From: DASVWZ01 sp963715675
GTDB taxonomy: Bacteria; Acidobacteriota; Terriglobia; Terriglobales; Acidobacteriaceae
Reading direction: 5' to 3'
Length of the DNA: 64,000 nt
Assembly (NCBI GenBank): GCA_963715675.1
Contig: OY970265.1
Coordinates: 1,302,001 to 1,366,000 of the forward strand
Both the position numbers and the translations under genes were made by a program. Below, one piece after another: positions 1 through 8,062 of this stretch; position 1 is the stretch's first letter; each line of letters starts with the position of its first letter. Under the pieces are notes generated by a model that saw only the letters and a program-made list of their open reading frames with translations, ran no database searches and was not told the origin of the DNA.

Positions 1-52
1 GAATGGAGCCCAAGAGATAGCTCAAGGCGGCGGTGGTGATGAAAGCGGTCAT
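1..52 (-). CDS. plsY: Glycerol-3-phosphate acyltransferase PlsY, N-terminal fragment
   Basis: Only the first 17 codons lie in the window. They read MTAFITTAALSYLLGSI, which matches the start of PlsY, the membrane enzyme that moves acyl groups from acyl-phosphate to glycerol-3-phosphate in the first step of phospholipid synthesis; PlsY proteins begin with a hydrophobic stretch ending in YLLGSIP. The start codon overlaps the stop of thpR by four bases (ATGA), so the two are translationally coupled. The rest of the gene is outside the window. The call rests on a short motif and on context with other lipid genes. Confidence 0.6.
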   Translation of the reverse strand, partial: MTAFITTAALSYLLGSI

Positions 53-672
53 TGATCGTTGGTCGTTGAGCCTGTCTGCTCGGGTGCCGCGCCAGCGAAT
101 CGAGCCAGCTTCGTATAACGCGAGCCGCCCCGCATCAGTTCACTCTGATACAGAAAAAACTCCCGGGCGGTCATGGTACCAAACTCCGGCGGAGATAGCG
201 CGGCAAGTTTTTCTTGCAGGAGGTGAAAATTCCGGTTTGGGATGTCGCCTTTCCGCCAGCCGGGAGCGCCAGAGCGGCGTCCGCCGCGAGCCAGGGTCAG
301 ATGAGGGCTGAAGGCGTGATCCTCTTTCGGGATTCCCAGGGCAGCCGTGACGGCATCCACCGAGGTTGCCAGGGCGGCGAACGCCTCGCCGGACTGAATT
401 CCAATCCAGAAGACCCGGGCGGCTTTGGCAGTGGGGAAAAAACCAAAGCCGCGAAAGCTCAGATCGAAGGGGTCGAAGTTGACGGAAGCAAGAGCGCGCT
501 TGATTTGGTCCACTTTCTCGACTGGCTGCTCTCCGACGAATTTTAGTGTGACGTGGAGAGACTCGGACCGCACCCAGCGGGCGTCCGGCGCGAAGCCTCG
601 CACGCCGTCCATGAAGCGCGTGATGGACTGGCGAATGGCGTCGTCGATGTCGAGAGCGATGAAGATGCGCAT
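49..672 (-). CDS. thpR: RNA 2',3'-cyclic phosphodiesterase (LigT/ThpR family)
   Basis: This 207-residue protein belongs to the 2H phosphoesterase family, which hydrolyses 2',3'-cyclic phosphate ends of RNA. Both catalytic HxTx motifs are present, HVT at residues 40-42 and HLT at 124-126, with the usual spacing of about 80 residues. The N-terminus (MRIFIALDID) is typical of the family and supports the chosen start. The last 25 residues or so, from about 180, extend past the core and look poorly conserved. It lies downstream of cinA on the same strand and overlaps plsY by four bases. The family assignment is firm; the physiological substrate is unknown in most bacteria. Confidence 0.9.
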   Translation of the reverse strand: MRIFIALDIDDAIRQSITRFMDGVRGFAPDARWVRSESLHVTLKFVGEQPVEKVDQIKRALASVNFDPFDLSFRGFGFFPTAKAARVFWIGIQSGEAFAALATSVDAVTAALGIPKEDHAFSPHLTLARGGRRSGAPGWRKGDIPNRNFHLLQEKLAALSPPEFGTMTAREFFLYQSELMRGGSRYTKLARFAGAAPEQTGSTTNDQ

Positions 673-683
673 AGCAGTTCTGG

Positions 684-810
684 CCTTTAGCTCTTAGCCT
701 TTAGCGGTTAGCTTAAACTCCTGACTCGATCCAACCGAAGGGAACTGCTTCTCCCCTCGAAGCGTCCATCCCTCAAAACAAAATCGGCCAAAGGCTAATG
801 GCTAATAGCT
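684..810. repeat. TTAGC-type intergenic repeat pair between cinA and thpR
   Basis: Bases 684-713 carry several near-copies of the word CTTTAGC/CTTAGC in a row. Bases 786-810 carry the same word in the opposite orientation (GGCTAATGGCTAATAGC). The two blocks can therefore pair across about 70 bases. Similar blocks occur in at least six other gaps of this window. Confidence 0.6.
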
Positions 811-813
811 GGG

Positions 814-2058
814 CTATAACAGCTTCCTCCTTACCATATCCAGTGCCTGCTGGGTGGCGAAGCGGCGGACGCGCTGGCGATCGCCGGGCCATTTGCGTTC
901 GATGACGTCTGTCCCCGTGCTGCTCGCCAGGGCATGGAAGACGAGGCCAACGGGCTTTTCCGGGCTGCCGCCGTTCGGGCCGGCGATACCCGTGATCCCG
1001 ACGCCCAGCGTGGCTTCGCAGCGGTAGCGGATGCCTTCCGCCAGGGCTTTGGCAACTTCCGGGCTGACGGCGCCATGGCGTTCGATCATGGAGGCGGGCA
1101 CGTCGGCTAAAGCGGTCTTGAGTTCGTTGGAGTAGACCACTGCACCACCGAGGAAATATCGCGAACTGCCGCTCACGGAGGTAATGCGCTCGCTGAGCAG
1201 GCCGCCGGTGCAGGATTCGGCGACGGCGAGAGTGGCGCCGCGCATTTGCAAGTAATAGCCGACGATCTGTTCGAGCGAGTCTCCGTTATCGGAGAAGACA
1301 AAGTCGCCGAGCTCTTCTTCAATACTGACGACGAGTTCGTCGACCGCTTGCTGTGCGGATTCGAGAGAATTCCCGCGAGTCCTCATATGCAGCTGAACCT
1401 CGCCGGCCCCGGCAAGAATCGTAGTCTCAATCTCGGGACAGCGAGTGTAGAGGGGCGCCACTCGGGCATCGCACTGGGATTCGCCCATGCCCGTGATCTT
1501 CAAAACGCGGCTGGCGATGAACTGCGGCGGCACCTTGTCGCGCAGCCGCTGGAAGCATTCCTGATCAAAAAGCGCCTTCAACTCAAAAGGCGGCCCGGGA
1601 AGAAGCAGGACAATCCGTTCTTTCTCATCATATTTTCCGGTAATCCATTGGCCGGGGGCGGTGCCGTTGGGGTTGGGCAGCACCGTGGCACCGGAAATGA
1701 CATCCGCCTGCTTCAGATTGTTGGCCGCCATCTTCCAGCCCCGCGCGGCAAAACGCTGCTCCAGTGCGGTGATGATTTGGAGATCGCGATGAATCTCAAG
1801 CTGTAGTGCTTCGGCCACACATTCCCGGGTGAGATCGTCTTCGGTGGGGCCCAGGCCTCCCATGAAGATGACCATATCGGCTCGGGAGAGAGCCAGTGCG
1901 GCAACCTGAGTCAACCGTTCACGGCTGTCACCGACGATGGTCTTGAAAATGACTTCTACACCGAGTTGGTTCAGTTTCTCGGTGAGGTAGAGGGAATTGG
2001 TGTCTTGACGGAAGGGTGTAAGCAATTCCGAGCCGATGGCAATGATCTCGGCGTTCAT
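814..2058 (-). CDS. cinA: CinA family protein (nicotinamide-nucleotide amidase / competence-damage protein A)
   Basis: This full-length 414-residue CinA has an N-terminal molybdopterin-binding-like (COG1058) domain of about 170 residues with the signature GGLGPTEDD at 67-75, and a C-terminal CinA amidase domain from about residue 255 containing AESCTGG and GVGITGIAGPNGG. The C-terminal domain deamidates nicotinamide mononucleotide in pyridine-nucleotide salvage; the N-terminal domain has been linked to ADP-ribose pyrophosphatase activity. The start MNAEIIAIGSELL is the usual CinA start. It lies 63 bases after the NHL gene and 141 bases before thpR, all on one strand. Confidence 0.93.
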   Translation of the reverse strand: MNAEIIAIGSELLTPFRQDTNSLYLTEKLNQLGVEVIFKTIVGDSRERLTQVAALALSRADMVIFMGGLGPTEDDLTRECVAEALQLEIHRDLQIITALEQRFAARGWKMAANNLKQADVISGATVLPNPNGTAPGQWITGKYDEKERIVLLLPGPPFELKALFDQECFQRLRDKVPPQFIASRVLKITGMGESQCDARVAPLYTRCPEIETTILAGAGEVQLHMRTRGNSLESAQQAVDELVVSIEEELGDFVFSDNGDSLEQIVGYYLQMRGATLAVAESCTGGLLSERITSVSGSSRYFLGGAVVYSNELKTALADVPASMIERHGAVSPEVAKALAEGIRYRCEATLGVGITGIAGPNGGSPEKPVGLVFHALASSTGTDVIERKWPGDRQRVRRFATQQALDMVRRKLL

Positions 2059-2121
2059 TGAAAGCAGTGTAAATGAAAATCATTGCCACCGAAGGTCCCG
2101 CCGGGCATCGAACGGTTCCGT

Positions 2122-3186
2122 TTACGCGGGAGACTCCACCAACGGCAGGCCCTGGATGTTCCAGGCGAGGTGGTGAATCGCGTTCTGGGTGGCCAGAATC
2201 ACGGAGCGGCCGGGGGCGAACGCCAGACCCACCAAGCCGTTTCCCGCGACTTCGAGGGAAGCTTCCGCGTTGGGCGTGATCTTTACGATGCCGCGTTTCC
2301 CGCCCAGCGACGCTGCTACGTAGAGATTGCCATCGAGGTCCGAGGCCAGCCCTTGCGGGCGTCCCAATCCACGATAAAAAGTGGAGACGTTGCCTTGCTG
2401 GTCGATTTTGTAGACGGCATCAAAGCTGGAGGTGGTGGGCCCGGTGATGAACAGATCGCCCTGCGGCCCGAATGCCAGGTGATATGCGGAAACGCTGGGC
2501 TCGATGGTGGCGAAAACAAAGATCTGCCGGTCGCGGGCAATCTTAAAGATGGTGCCGCTGCGATCACCGACATAGAGATTCTGGTTGCGATCAAAGGCGA
2601 TGCCGGTTGCGACGCCCATACCTTCGGCATAGGGAGACATGGTTCCGTTGGGAGCCACCCGATACACGGTTCCATCCATGCGCGACGAAACGTACATCTG
2701 GCCTTGCTTGTCGAAGGCAATGGACGTAGCGTTCATCAGGTCGGCAAGGAAGGGCTTGACGTTGTAGTTGGTATCGACCTTGAAAATGGAAACGGGAACT
2801 TTCTGACCACGACTTCCCGAGAATGTGACGAAGATGTTGCCTTCGGCATCCAGCGCGGGACTGGTGACGGGATGGAGATTCTCAGCGATGGGAACAGCAA
2901 CCTTGAGCGGTTGGGGGTTGCTGGAGTGGCCATTGGTGGAAACCACGACCGGTCCGGAAGAAGCACCATAGGGCACGCGGGCGATCAGGAAATCGTCCGA
3001 ACTGATAATGACCGAACCTTCCACCTCACCGAAGCGGACGCGGGGACGGCGCAGTTCCGGGGGTCGGAGGGCGCGCCCCATGATCCGGATATCGCCGCCG
3101 GGCAAGGCTGCGGACGGAGACACACGTTCGATGTGTGGCTTGCCATTCACATTCTTCTGGCCCAACAAGCGATCAGAGATTCCCAT
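2122..3186 (-). CDS. IPT/TIG-domain NHL-type beta-propeller protein
   Basis: This 354-residue protein begins with an IPT/TIG immunoglobulin-like fold (about residues 16-98, with IERVSPSAALPGGDIRIMG). The rest is a six-bladed NHL or SMP-30-like propeller with repeated GIAFDRNQNLYVGD-type strands from about 110 to 345. Such propellers usually bind ligands or partners and seldom catalyse. The start follows AAGGAAG and an upstream in-frame stop excludes a longer protein, so no signal peptide is present although similar propellers are often exported. It sits between pgpA and cinA with gaps of 32 and 63 bases, so co-transcription is likely. Its function is not known. Confidence 0.7.
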   Translation of the reverse strand: MGISDRLLGQKNVNGKPHIERVSPSAALPGGDIRIMGRALRPPELRRPRVRFGEVEGSVIISSDDFLIARVPYGASSGPVVVSTNGHSSNPQPLKVAVPIAENLHPVTSPALDAEGNIFVTFSGSRGQKVPVSIFKVDTNYNVKPFLADLMNATSIAFDKQGQMYVSSRMDGTVYRVAPNGTMSPYAEGMGVATGIAFDRNQNLYVGDRSGTIFKIARDRQIFVFATIEPSVSAYHLAFGPQGDLFITGPTTSSFDAVYKIDQQGNVSTFYRGLGRPQGLASDLDGNLYVAASLGGKRGIVKITPNAEASLEVAGNGLVGLAFAPGRSVILATQNAIHHLAWNIQGLPLVESPA

Positions 3187-3218
3187 CCATCTTCCTTGCG
3201 CCTAAGGCGCGGCAAACG

Positions 3219-3749
3219 CTAGGTGTGTAAGAAACCGAAATGCAGCAGGGCCTGCATGACGATCAGGGCGTATCCTCCCGCGGCCACATCATCCAGTACG
3301 ATGCCAAAGCCCTCCGGAAGGTGCTCAAGCTGGCGAACTGGCGGAGGCTTCACGATATCGAATCCACGAAAAAGTATAAAGCCGGCCAGCAGAGTTTTCC
3401 ACGCGACGGGAACCGCGATCAGGGTGATGAGTTGGCCGGCAACTTCGTCGATGACCACAAATTGTGGATCTTTCAGCCCGGAAGCACGAGCGACGCGGGT
3501 AGAGGCGGGAATGCCGATCGCGGTAACAAAGATCGCCAGGAAAATTGCGGCGAAGGGCTGAACGACCGGCGCGATCCGGAAGGACAAGAGCCACCACAGC
3601 AGAACGGTGGCCGCCGATCCCCAGGAGCCAGGGCCGGGACGCATGCGGCCAGCGCCGAAGAAAGTGGCTATGAGCCTCGCCCAGAGTGGCGCGACAGCCG
3701 GCGGGGCGCCGGCGCTCCCACTATGATCGTCAGTCTTCATCTGACTCAT
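3219..3749 (-). CDS. pgpA: Phosphatidylglycerophosphatase A
   Basis: PgpA removes the phosphate of phosphatidylglycerophosphate to give phosphatidylglycerol in the inner membrane. The 176-residue protein shows the family features: GPGSWGSAATVLLWW near the N-terminus, a DEVAGQLITL segment with the conserved acidic residues, and a C-terminal segment with DDVAAGGYALIV. Three to four membrane segments are visible. The first ATG overlaps yacG by 20 bases; a second ATG three codons in (MKTDD) is an equally good start. Its position among lipid and maintenance genes fits. Confidence 0.88.
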   Translation of the reverse strand: MSQMKTDDHSGSAGAPPAVAPLWARLIATFFGAGRMRPGPGSWGSAATVLLWWLLSFRIAPVVQPFAAIFLAIFVTAIGIPASTRVARASGLKDPQFVVIDEVAGQLITLIAVPVAWKTLLAGFILFRGFDIVKPPPVRQLEHLPEGFGIVLDDVAAGGYALIVMQALLHFGFLHT

Positions 3750-3933
3750 TGGATTTACCAGGAAGGTCGGAAGTATCGCGGAGCGGCGAAGAGATCACAT
3801 AGCCCCCGCTGGCCCAGCGGCCGAGATCGATCAGGCGGCAGCGTTCGCTACAGAAAGGAAATTCCGGGTTCTTGATCGTAGCCGGCTTCCGGCAGGTGGG
3901 ACACTGGAGTGCGATGGATGGCTTGCGCGGCAT
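3730..3933 (-). CDS. yacG: DNA gyrase inhibitor YacG (zinc-binding)
   Basis: This 67-residue protein has the YacG zinc motif, CPTC near the start and CSERC about 15 residues later, followed by the characteristic RLIDLGRWASGGYVIS. In E. coli YacG binds GyrB and inhibits gyrase. It lies six bases after rimO and its end overlaps the start of pgpA, so the three genes form one translational cluster. The length is normal for the family. Confidence 0.88.
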   Translation of the reverse strand: MPRKPSIALQCPTCRKPATIKNPEFPFCSERCRLIDLGRWASGGYVISSPLRDTSDLPGKSNESDED

Positions 3934-3939
3934 GGGCCT

Positions 3940-5427
3940 CTAAATGATCTTGGCCACCAAATCGTAATCGTGAGCTTCGGTGATTTGGCAGCGGTAAAAC
4001 TGGCCGGGTTTGGGTTGATCTGCCTCGGGAATGTCGTTCACGAAGACTTTGCCGTCGATTTCCGGGGCGTGCATGAAAGTGCGGCCCTCGAGCAGCAAAT
4101 CGCTTTCCTCAGACGAACCCAGCAAGAGCAAATCGAATTCCTTGCCGACCAGGGATTTCTTTTTTTTCCTGCTGATGCGCCGCTGAATCTGCATCAGGTG
4201 CTTGCGGCGGGATTCGATTTCGTGTGGCGGCAGTTTATTGCGCTGCAAGAATGCTCCGGCGCCTTCCTGGTCGGAGTAGCCGAATGCACCGGCCCAATCG
4301 AACTCGGCGGCACGGACAAACTCGCAGAGCTGCTCAAATTCTTTTTCGGTTTCGCCGGGAAATCCGACGATAAAGGATGTGCGCAGGGTAACGCCCGGAA
4401 TGGTGCGGCGCATTTTGTCGATCATGCGCAAGAAAATGTCGGCGCCCCCGCCGCGCTTCATGCGTTTGAGCGCGCTGGGAGAAGCGTGCTGCAAGGGCAC
4501 ATCGACGTAGGAGCAGATCTTTTCGTGGCAGGCAATCGTCTCCAGCAGACGCGCGGTGATCTTATTGGGATAGGCGTAGAGAAAACGTATCCAGCGAAGC
4601 TCGGAAATGCCAGCGAGCTTTTCCAGCAACAGTGCGAGTCCGTCCTTCAGTTCAAAATCTTCGCCGTAACAGGTGGTGTCCTGGCCGATCAGCGTGATCT
4701 CGCGCACCCCGCTGCGGGCCAGGCGTTCGGCCTCCGCTACCACGGATTCGAAGCGGCGGGAACGGAACTTACCGCGTAATTGCGGAATGATGCAGAAACT
4801 ACAGGGATGATCGCAGCCCTCGGCAATCTTGATGTAGGCGGTATAGCGAGGCGTGGCCAGGATGCGAGGCGTGGCCTCGTCATAAAGATAGTTGGGGAGG
4901 TCGGAGATCGCGCCCTCCCAGGTTGCACGAGAGAAGCGGCCTTGCGCGGCGCGGGCGTCGCCTTCGGGACGGGAATTCAGAATCGTGAATGGGGAGCCCG
5001 GCGCGGAGGGCTGAGACAGGCCGACCGCAGAGAGAATCCGTTCCAGCTCGCCGGTGCCCACAACCGCGTCCACTTCGGGAATGTTTCTGCGAATTTCGTC
5101 GCGATAGCGTTCCACCAGGCAGCCCGCTACTACGAGCTTCTGGGCGCGGCCTTCGGTCTTATGGCGAGCCATTTCCAAAATGGTGTCGACGGATTCCTGC
5201 TGGGCAGTATCAATGAAAGAGCAGGTGTTGACCACGATCACATCGGCGTCTTCCGCCCGCGGGACAAGGTTCGCGCCAGACTGAGCCAGCATACCCATCA
5301 TGACTTCGCTGTCGACCAGATTCTTGGGGCAGCCCAAGCTTACAAATCCGATCTTGAGCGGGGTAGCGCGCGGATCGCCGGGTTGGGCCGCTTTTTCAAG
5401 GATGGCAGTGGATTTCGGCTGAGGCAT
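3940..5427 (-). CDS. rimO: Ribosomal protein uS12 methylthiotransferase RimO
   Basis: RimO is a radical-SAM enzyme that adds a methylthio group to an aspartate of ribosomal protein S12. The 495-residue protein has the N-terminal MTTase domain with cluster cysteines at 33 (GCPKNLVDSE), 69 and 103. The radical-SAM motif CDHPCSFC lies at 205-212 and a C-terminal TRAM domain spans about 425-490. GCPKNLVDSE distinguishes RimO from the related MiaB. The first 25 residues or so precede the domain and are variable. An insertion of about 40 residues (roughly 135-185) between the MTTase and radical-SAM domains is longer than in E. coli RimO. Confidence 0.93.
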   Translation of the reverse strand: MPQPKSTAILEKAAQPGDPRATPLKIGFVSLGCPKNLVDSEVMMGMLAQSGANLVPRAEDADVIVVNTCSFIDTAQQESVDTILEMARHKTEGRAQKLVVAGCLVERYRDEIRRNIPEVDAVVGTGELERILSAVGLSQPSAPGSPFTILNSRPEGDARAAQGRFSRATWEGAISDLPNYLYDEATPRILATPRYTAYIKIAEGCDHPCSFCIIPQLRGKFRSRRFESVVAEAERLARSGVREITLIGQDTTCYGEDFELKDGLALLLEKLAGISELRWIRFLYAYPNKITARLLETIACHEKICSYVDVPLQHASPSALKRMKRGGGADIFLRMIDKMRRTIPGVTLRTSFIVGFPGETEKEFEQLCEFVRAAEFDWAGAFGYSDQEGAGAFLQRNKLPPHEIESRRKHLMQIQRRISRKKKKSLVGKEFDLLLLGSSEESDLLLEGRTFMHAPEIDGKVFVNDIPEADQPKPGQFYRCQITEAHDYDLVAKII

Positions 5428-5494
5428 GAGTGTGACTATTTTAGCATTCGGCGGCGGGTCGGCTTCGCACCGAAAATCGGATTCGCTGACGTCC

Positions 5495-7636
5495 TCACTT
5501 TCGCGCGGCAGCGGAGATTGCTTGGTAAAGCTCGGGGAGGCGGTTGGCGTCCTCCGGCGAATCCCCGAAGCGGGCGCGCTCGTAGTGTTCGGTGAATTCG
5601 GAGACGATTTTCCGGACCGGTTCGCGGGTTAGAGAATCGGCGAATTCCCGCGGCGTCTGGACCGGAGATTTCTTCCAGCCGCGCTTCGCCAGCGCGTGCG
5701 TCATTCGCTGATACCAGATGGTAGCGGCAGTGCGGGGGGCCCGGTCCGGCTTCGCCGCGATGCGGCGGATGCGGATAGCTCGCCACAAACGGCCGAGATT
5801 GGCGGCGGCCAGAAGCAGGACGGTGACGCAGACTCCGGCAACACTCCATCGGCCCGGAGACCTGGTGACGGTTTGCTGGGTGCGCCGTGCCGCCTCCAGC
5901 ATGGCATCGTAGCAGCGGCGAGCCCAGGAGCGCAGGCGTTCATACCACTCAACACCGTGGTGAGCCATCCGCTGGCCCAAACTGTATTGATGGCTGGAAT
6001 CATAATTGATGACCCATTCGCGCCAAAATGAGGCCATCGCATCAACATAGAGCATCGCGCGTCCCCATCCGGAGCGGACTTCCACCGCACCGCCCGGCGT
6101 CGGATCAAAGCTGACCCAGCCGTATCCCGGAAAATACACCTCCACCCAGGAATGGGCGTTGCTGGCCCGGACCAGGTACTGCGAGGTCAGGTCGTTGAAC
6201 TCCCCGGTGCGAAAACCATTGACCAGGCGCGAGGGGATGCCCAGGGTGCGAAGCATGACGGCCATCGCGGAAGCGAAATACTCGCAGTGGCCTTGCTTGC
6301 GCGCGAACAGGAAATTGGCGATCGGATCCTGCGGGGTGGTTCGCGGGAGTTGCAGCGTGTAGGTAAAGTGGGTGCGCAGATAGCTGGCGAGAGCACTGGC
6401 TTTGTCGAAATTGGTGGGCGCGGAAGCGGCGATTTCGGAAGCCAGGCGGGCAATTCGAGGATCCAGGGGCGGAAGCTGCAAGTCAGACTGCAAAATGGCG
6501 GGCGGATAGACGCCGGACGCGGCGCGCAACCGGGCGGGGGAAGGCTGGGCGATGTCGGACGAGGCCTCATAACGGGTGAGAGGATGCTCCGGATCGAGAT
6601 TAAATACTGCGCCGCCCGCATCGGTGGCAATCGCGCGGTAGCTCCCTTCGAGCGTCAGGGGCGTGGGCGCGAGGAAAAAAACGTTGTTGGATAGCGGTTC
6701 CATCAATACCCGGTAGTGAATGGCGCGAACCTCGGATCCCGCTGCGCGCTGCTCCGTGAAGTGCGGGAGAAGAAATCGGCCTTCCGGCGAAGGCACGATG
6801 TAGTGTTGTTGGTGGGGATTCGACCAGGTCTTGCCATCAAAAAGATTCAGTGCGACTCCGCGCCACTTCAGATCGAAGGAGCCCTGCGGGTCGCCGTCAA
6901 TCTGGATGTGCATGACCAGGGAACTGGACTGCTGAATTTGGCCAATCCGGCCGAGCTGAACTTCGTCACTGAATCCAGTTGCGATTTCGTCACCCGGGGC
7001 GTACGCGCTCACGTAGCCCGTCGAAATGCGGGGCAAAGCGAAGAAGATCGCGGTTCCACCCAGAAGAATGAAAATCACCAGCAGGGGGGAAATCCCGGCG
7101 AGAGAAAGTCCCATTCGCCGCTGGGATCGTTCGTCGCCGGCGGGATTGGCTTCTACCGTGGCTGTCCTGGCGGAGCGGCGCATTTCCATAAGGACGAAGG
7201 CGGCGACCGCGGTCAGCAGAAAAAGGCCGAAGGCCAGAAGGAACGTGCTGTCGACGGTGAGCACCGAGGCAGCCAGAAGCATGAGAAAGGAAATCACGGC
7301 GAGGAAGTAATAATCGCGATCGCGCTGCGCCGAGAACAGGCGGACGACCATGACGAAGAGGACGAGGTGGATGGTGGCGTTCAGGAATCCGCCGGCCAGC
7401 ACCAGGTAGTCGACCAGATAAAACGCGAGGTAAGCGAGGGTGAGAAGAGTTGTCCATCGCTCCGGGATCAGGAATGGCCGTTTGATGGCAAGCTGGTAGC
7501 CGCGAAGCAGCAGTGCGGCGCAGACGAGCAAGACTGTGACCAGTCCCAGGCCTCCGGTCGAAGCCAGCGTGGTGAATCCGGTGAGGACCAGCAGGTAGAG
7601 CGCGATCTCGAAGTAACGATGGATCTCCGTCGGCAT
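5495..7636 (-). CDS. TgpA-like transmembrane transglutaminase (DUF3488/TGc/DUF4129)
   Basis: The 713-residue protein has several N-terminal membrane segments (about 8-205, DUF3488-like), a periplasmic region, and a transglutaminase core whose triad is visible as Cys451 (GHCEYFASAM), His495 (NAHSWVEV) and Asp511 (WVSFDPTPGG). A C-terminal membrane helix and a DUF4129-like tail follow. TgpA of Pseudomonas is an essential membrane protein with periplasmic transglutaminase activity; the substrate here is unknown. I start at the ATG before PTEIHRYFEIALYLLVL because membrane helix 1 follows at once. The 63 longer in-frame codons would run over the SRP RNA gene and look non-coding. It lies 67 bases before rimO. 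Confidence 0.85.
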   Translation of the reverse strand: MPTEIHRYFEIALYLLVLTGFTTLASTGGLGLVTVLLVCAALLLRGYQLAIKRPFLIPERWTTLLTLAYLAFYLVDYLVLAGGFLNATIHLVLFVMVVRLFSAQRDRDYYFLAVISFLMLLAASVLTVDSTFLLAFGLFLLTAVAAFVLMEMRRSARTATVEANPAGDERSQRRMGLSLAGISPLLVIFILLGGTAIFFALPRISTGYVSAYAPGDEIATGFSDEVQLGRIGQIQQSSSLVMHIQIDGDPQGSFDLKWRGVALNLFDGKTWSNPHQQHYIVPSPEGRFLLPHFTEQRAAGSEVRAIHYRVLMEPLSNNVFFLAPTPLTLEGSYRAIATDAGGAVFNLDPEHPLTRYEASSDIAQPSPARLRAASGVYPPAILQSDLQLPPLDPRIARLASEIAASAPTNFDKASALASYLRTHFTYTLQLPRTTPQDPIANFLFARKQGHCEYFASAMAVMLRTLGIPSRLVNGFRTGEFNDLTSQYLVRASNAHSWVEVYFPGYGWVSFDPTPGGAVEVRSGWGRAMLYVDAMASFWREWVINYDSSHQYSLGQRMAHHGVEWYERLRSWARRCYDAMLEAARRTQQTVTRSPGRWSVAGVCVTVLLLAAANLGRLWRAIRIRRIAAKPDRAPRTAATIWYQRMTHALAKRGWKKSPVQTPREFADSLTREPVRKIVSEFTEHYERARFGDSPEDANRLPELYQAISAAARK

Positions 7637-7776
7637 GGGGGCGCTTCCGGAATAGGGAATGGCCGGCGGCATAGGTGGATATATTCTCGGCGATTCGCAG
7701 GTGGAAGAGAAGAGCGTACTCGTGTTGAGATGATGGCGCTTTGCGGGCAATGAACCTGCGGAAACAGAACAGATGG

Positions 7777-7782
7777 TAAAAT
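7777..7782 (+). promoter_or_regulatory. Candidate -10 element for the SRP RNA
   Basis: TAAAAT sits seven bases before the predicted 5' end of the SRP RNA, the right distance for a sigma-70 -10 box. No convincing -35 hexamer is seen at 17 bases, so the call is weak. Confidence 0.35.
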
Positions 7783-7786
7783 CGAA

Positions 7787-7896
7787 GTGGTCAGGCATCA
7801 GTCCCGCGCGACGACTTCCCGCCAACCCCGCCAGGTCCGGAAGGAAGCAACGGTAACGGGCTCTTGCGTGTGCAGTGGGTCGCTGGTGCCTGGCTT
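7787..7896 (+). ncRNA. ffs: Signal recognition particle RNA (4.5S, small bacterial type)
   Basis: The conserved SRP domain IV is unmistakable: CCAGGTCCGGAAGGAAGCAA at 7831-7850, the Ffh-binding symmetric loop and GGAA tetraloop region. The ends pair over about 12 bases, 7790-7801 (GTCAGGCATCAG) with 7883-7894 (CTGGTGCCTGGC), forming one long hairpin of about 105 nt. The RNA works with Ffh and FtsY in co-translational membrane targeting. It is transcribed away from the tgpA-like gene and towards fabH. The exact ends are estimated from the base pairing. Confidence 0.93.
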
Positions 7897-7935
7897 ATTC
7901 TCTGGTTCAGTTTTGTCCCTACCGAGAACCCTTAA

Positions 7936-7953
7936 GCCGCAAAGGCCGCAAAG
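7936..7953. repeat. Tandem GCCGCAAAG repeat
   Basis: Two perfect copies of the nonamer GCCGCAAAG lie head to tail between the SRP RNA and fabH. The same word and close relatives recur at 32836-32872 inside the 3' end of ybeY, so this is a dispersed repeat word of the genome. No function is known. Confidence 0.55.
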
Positions 7954-8062
7954 AAGCACCGCTCAACGCGCAGAGAAATCCAGATCACGTCTTGGGTTGG
8001 ACTTTGCCGGCCCCACTGCGTAACAATATGCGTTTCATACTTACCACCGGAGAACATACAGA

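Noticed and set aside
7637..7825. A 63-codon N-terminal extension of the TgpA-like protein.
   Set aside because: It would be encoded opposite the SRP RNA, lacks a signal peptide or domain, and moves the first membrane helix away from the N-terminus.
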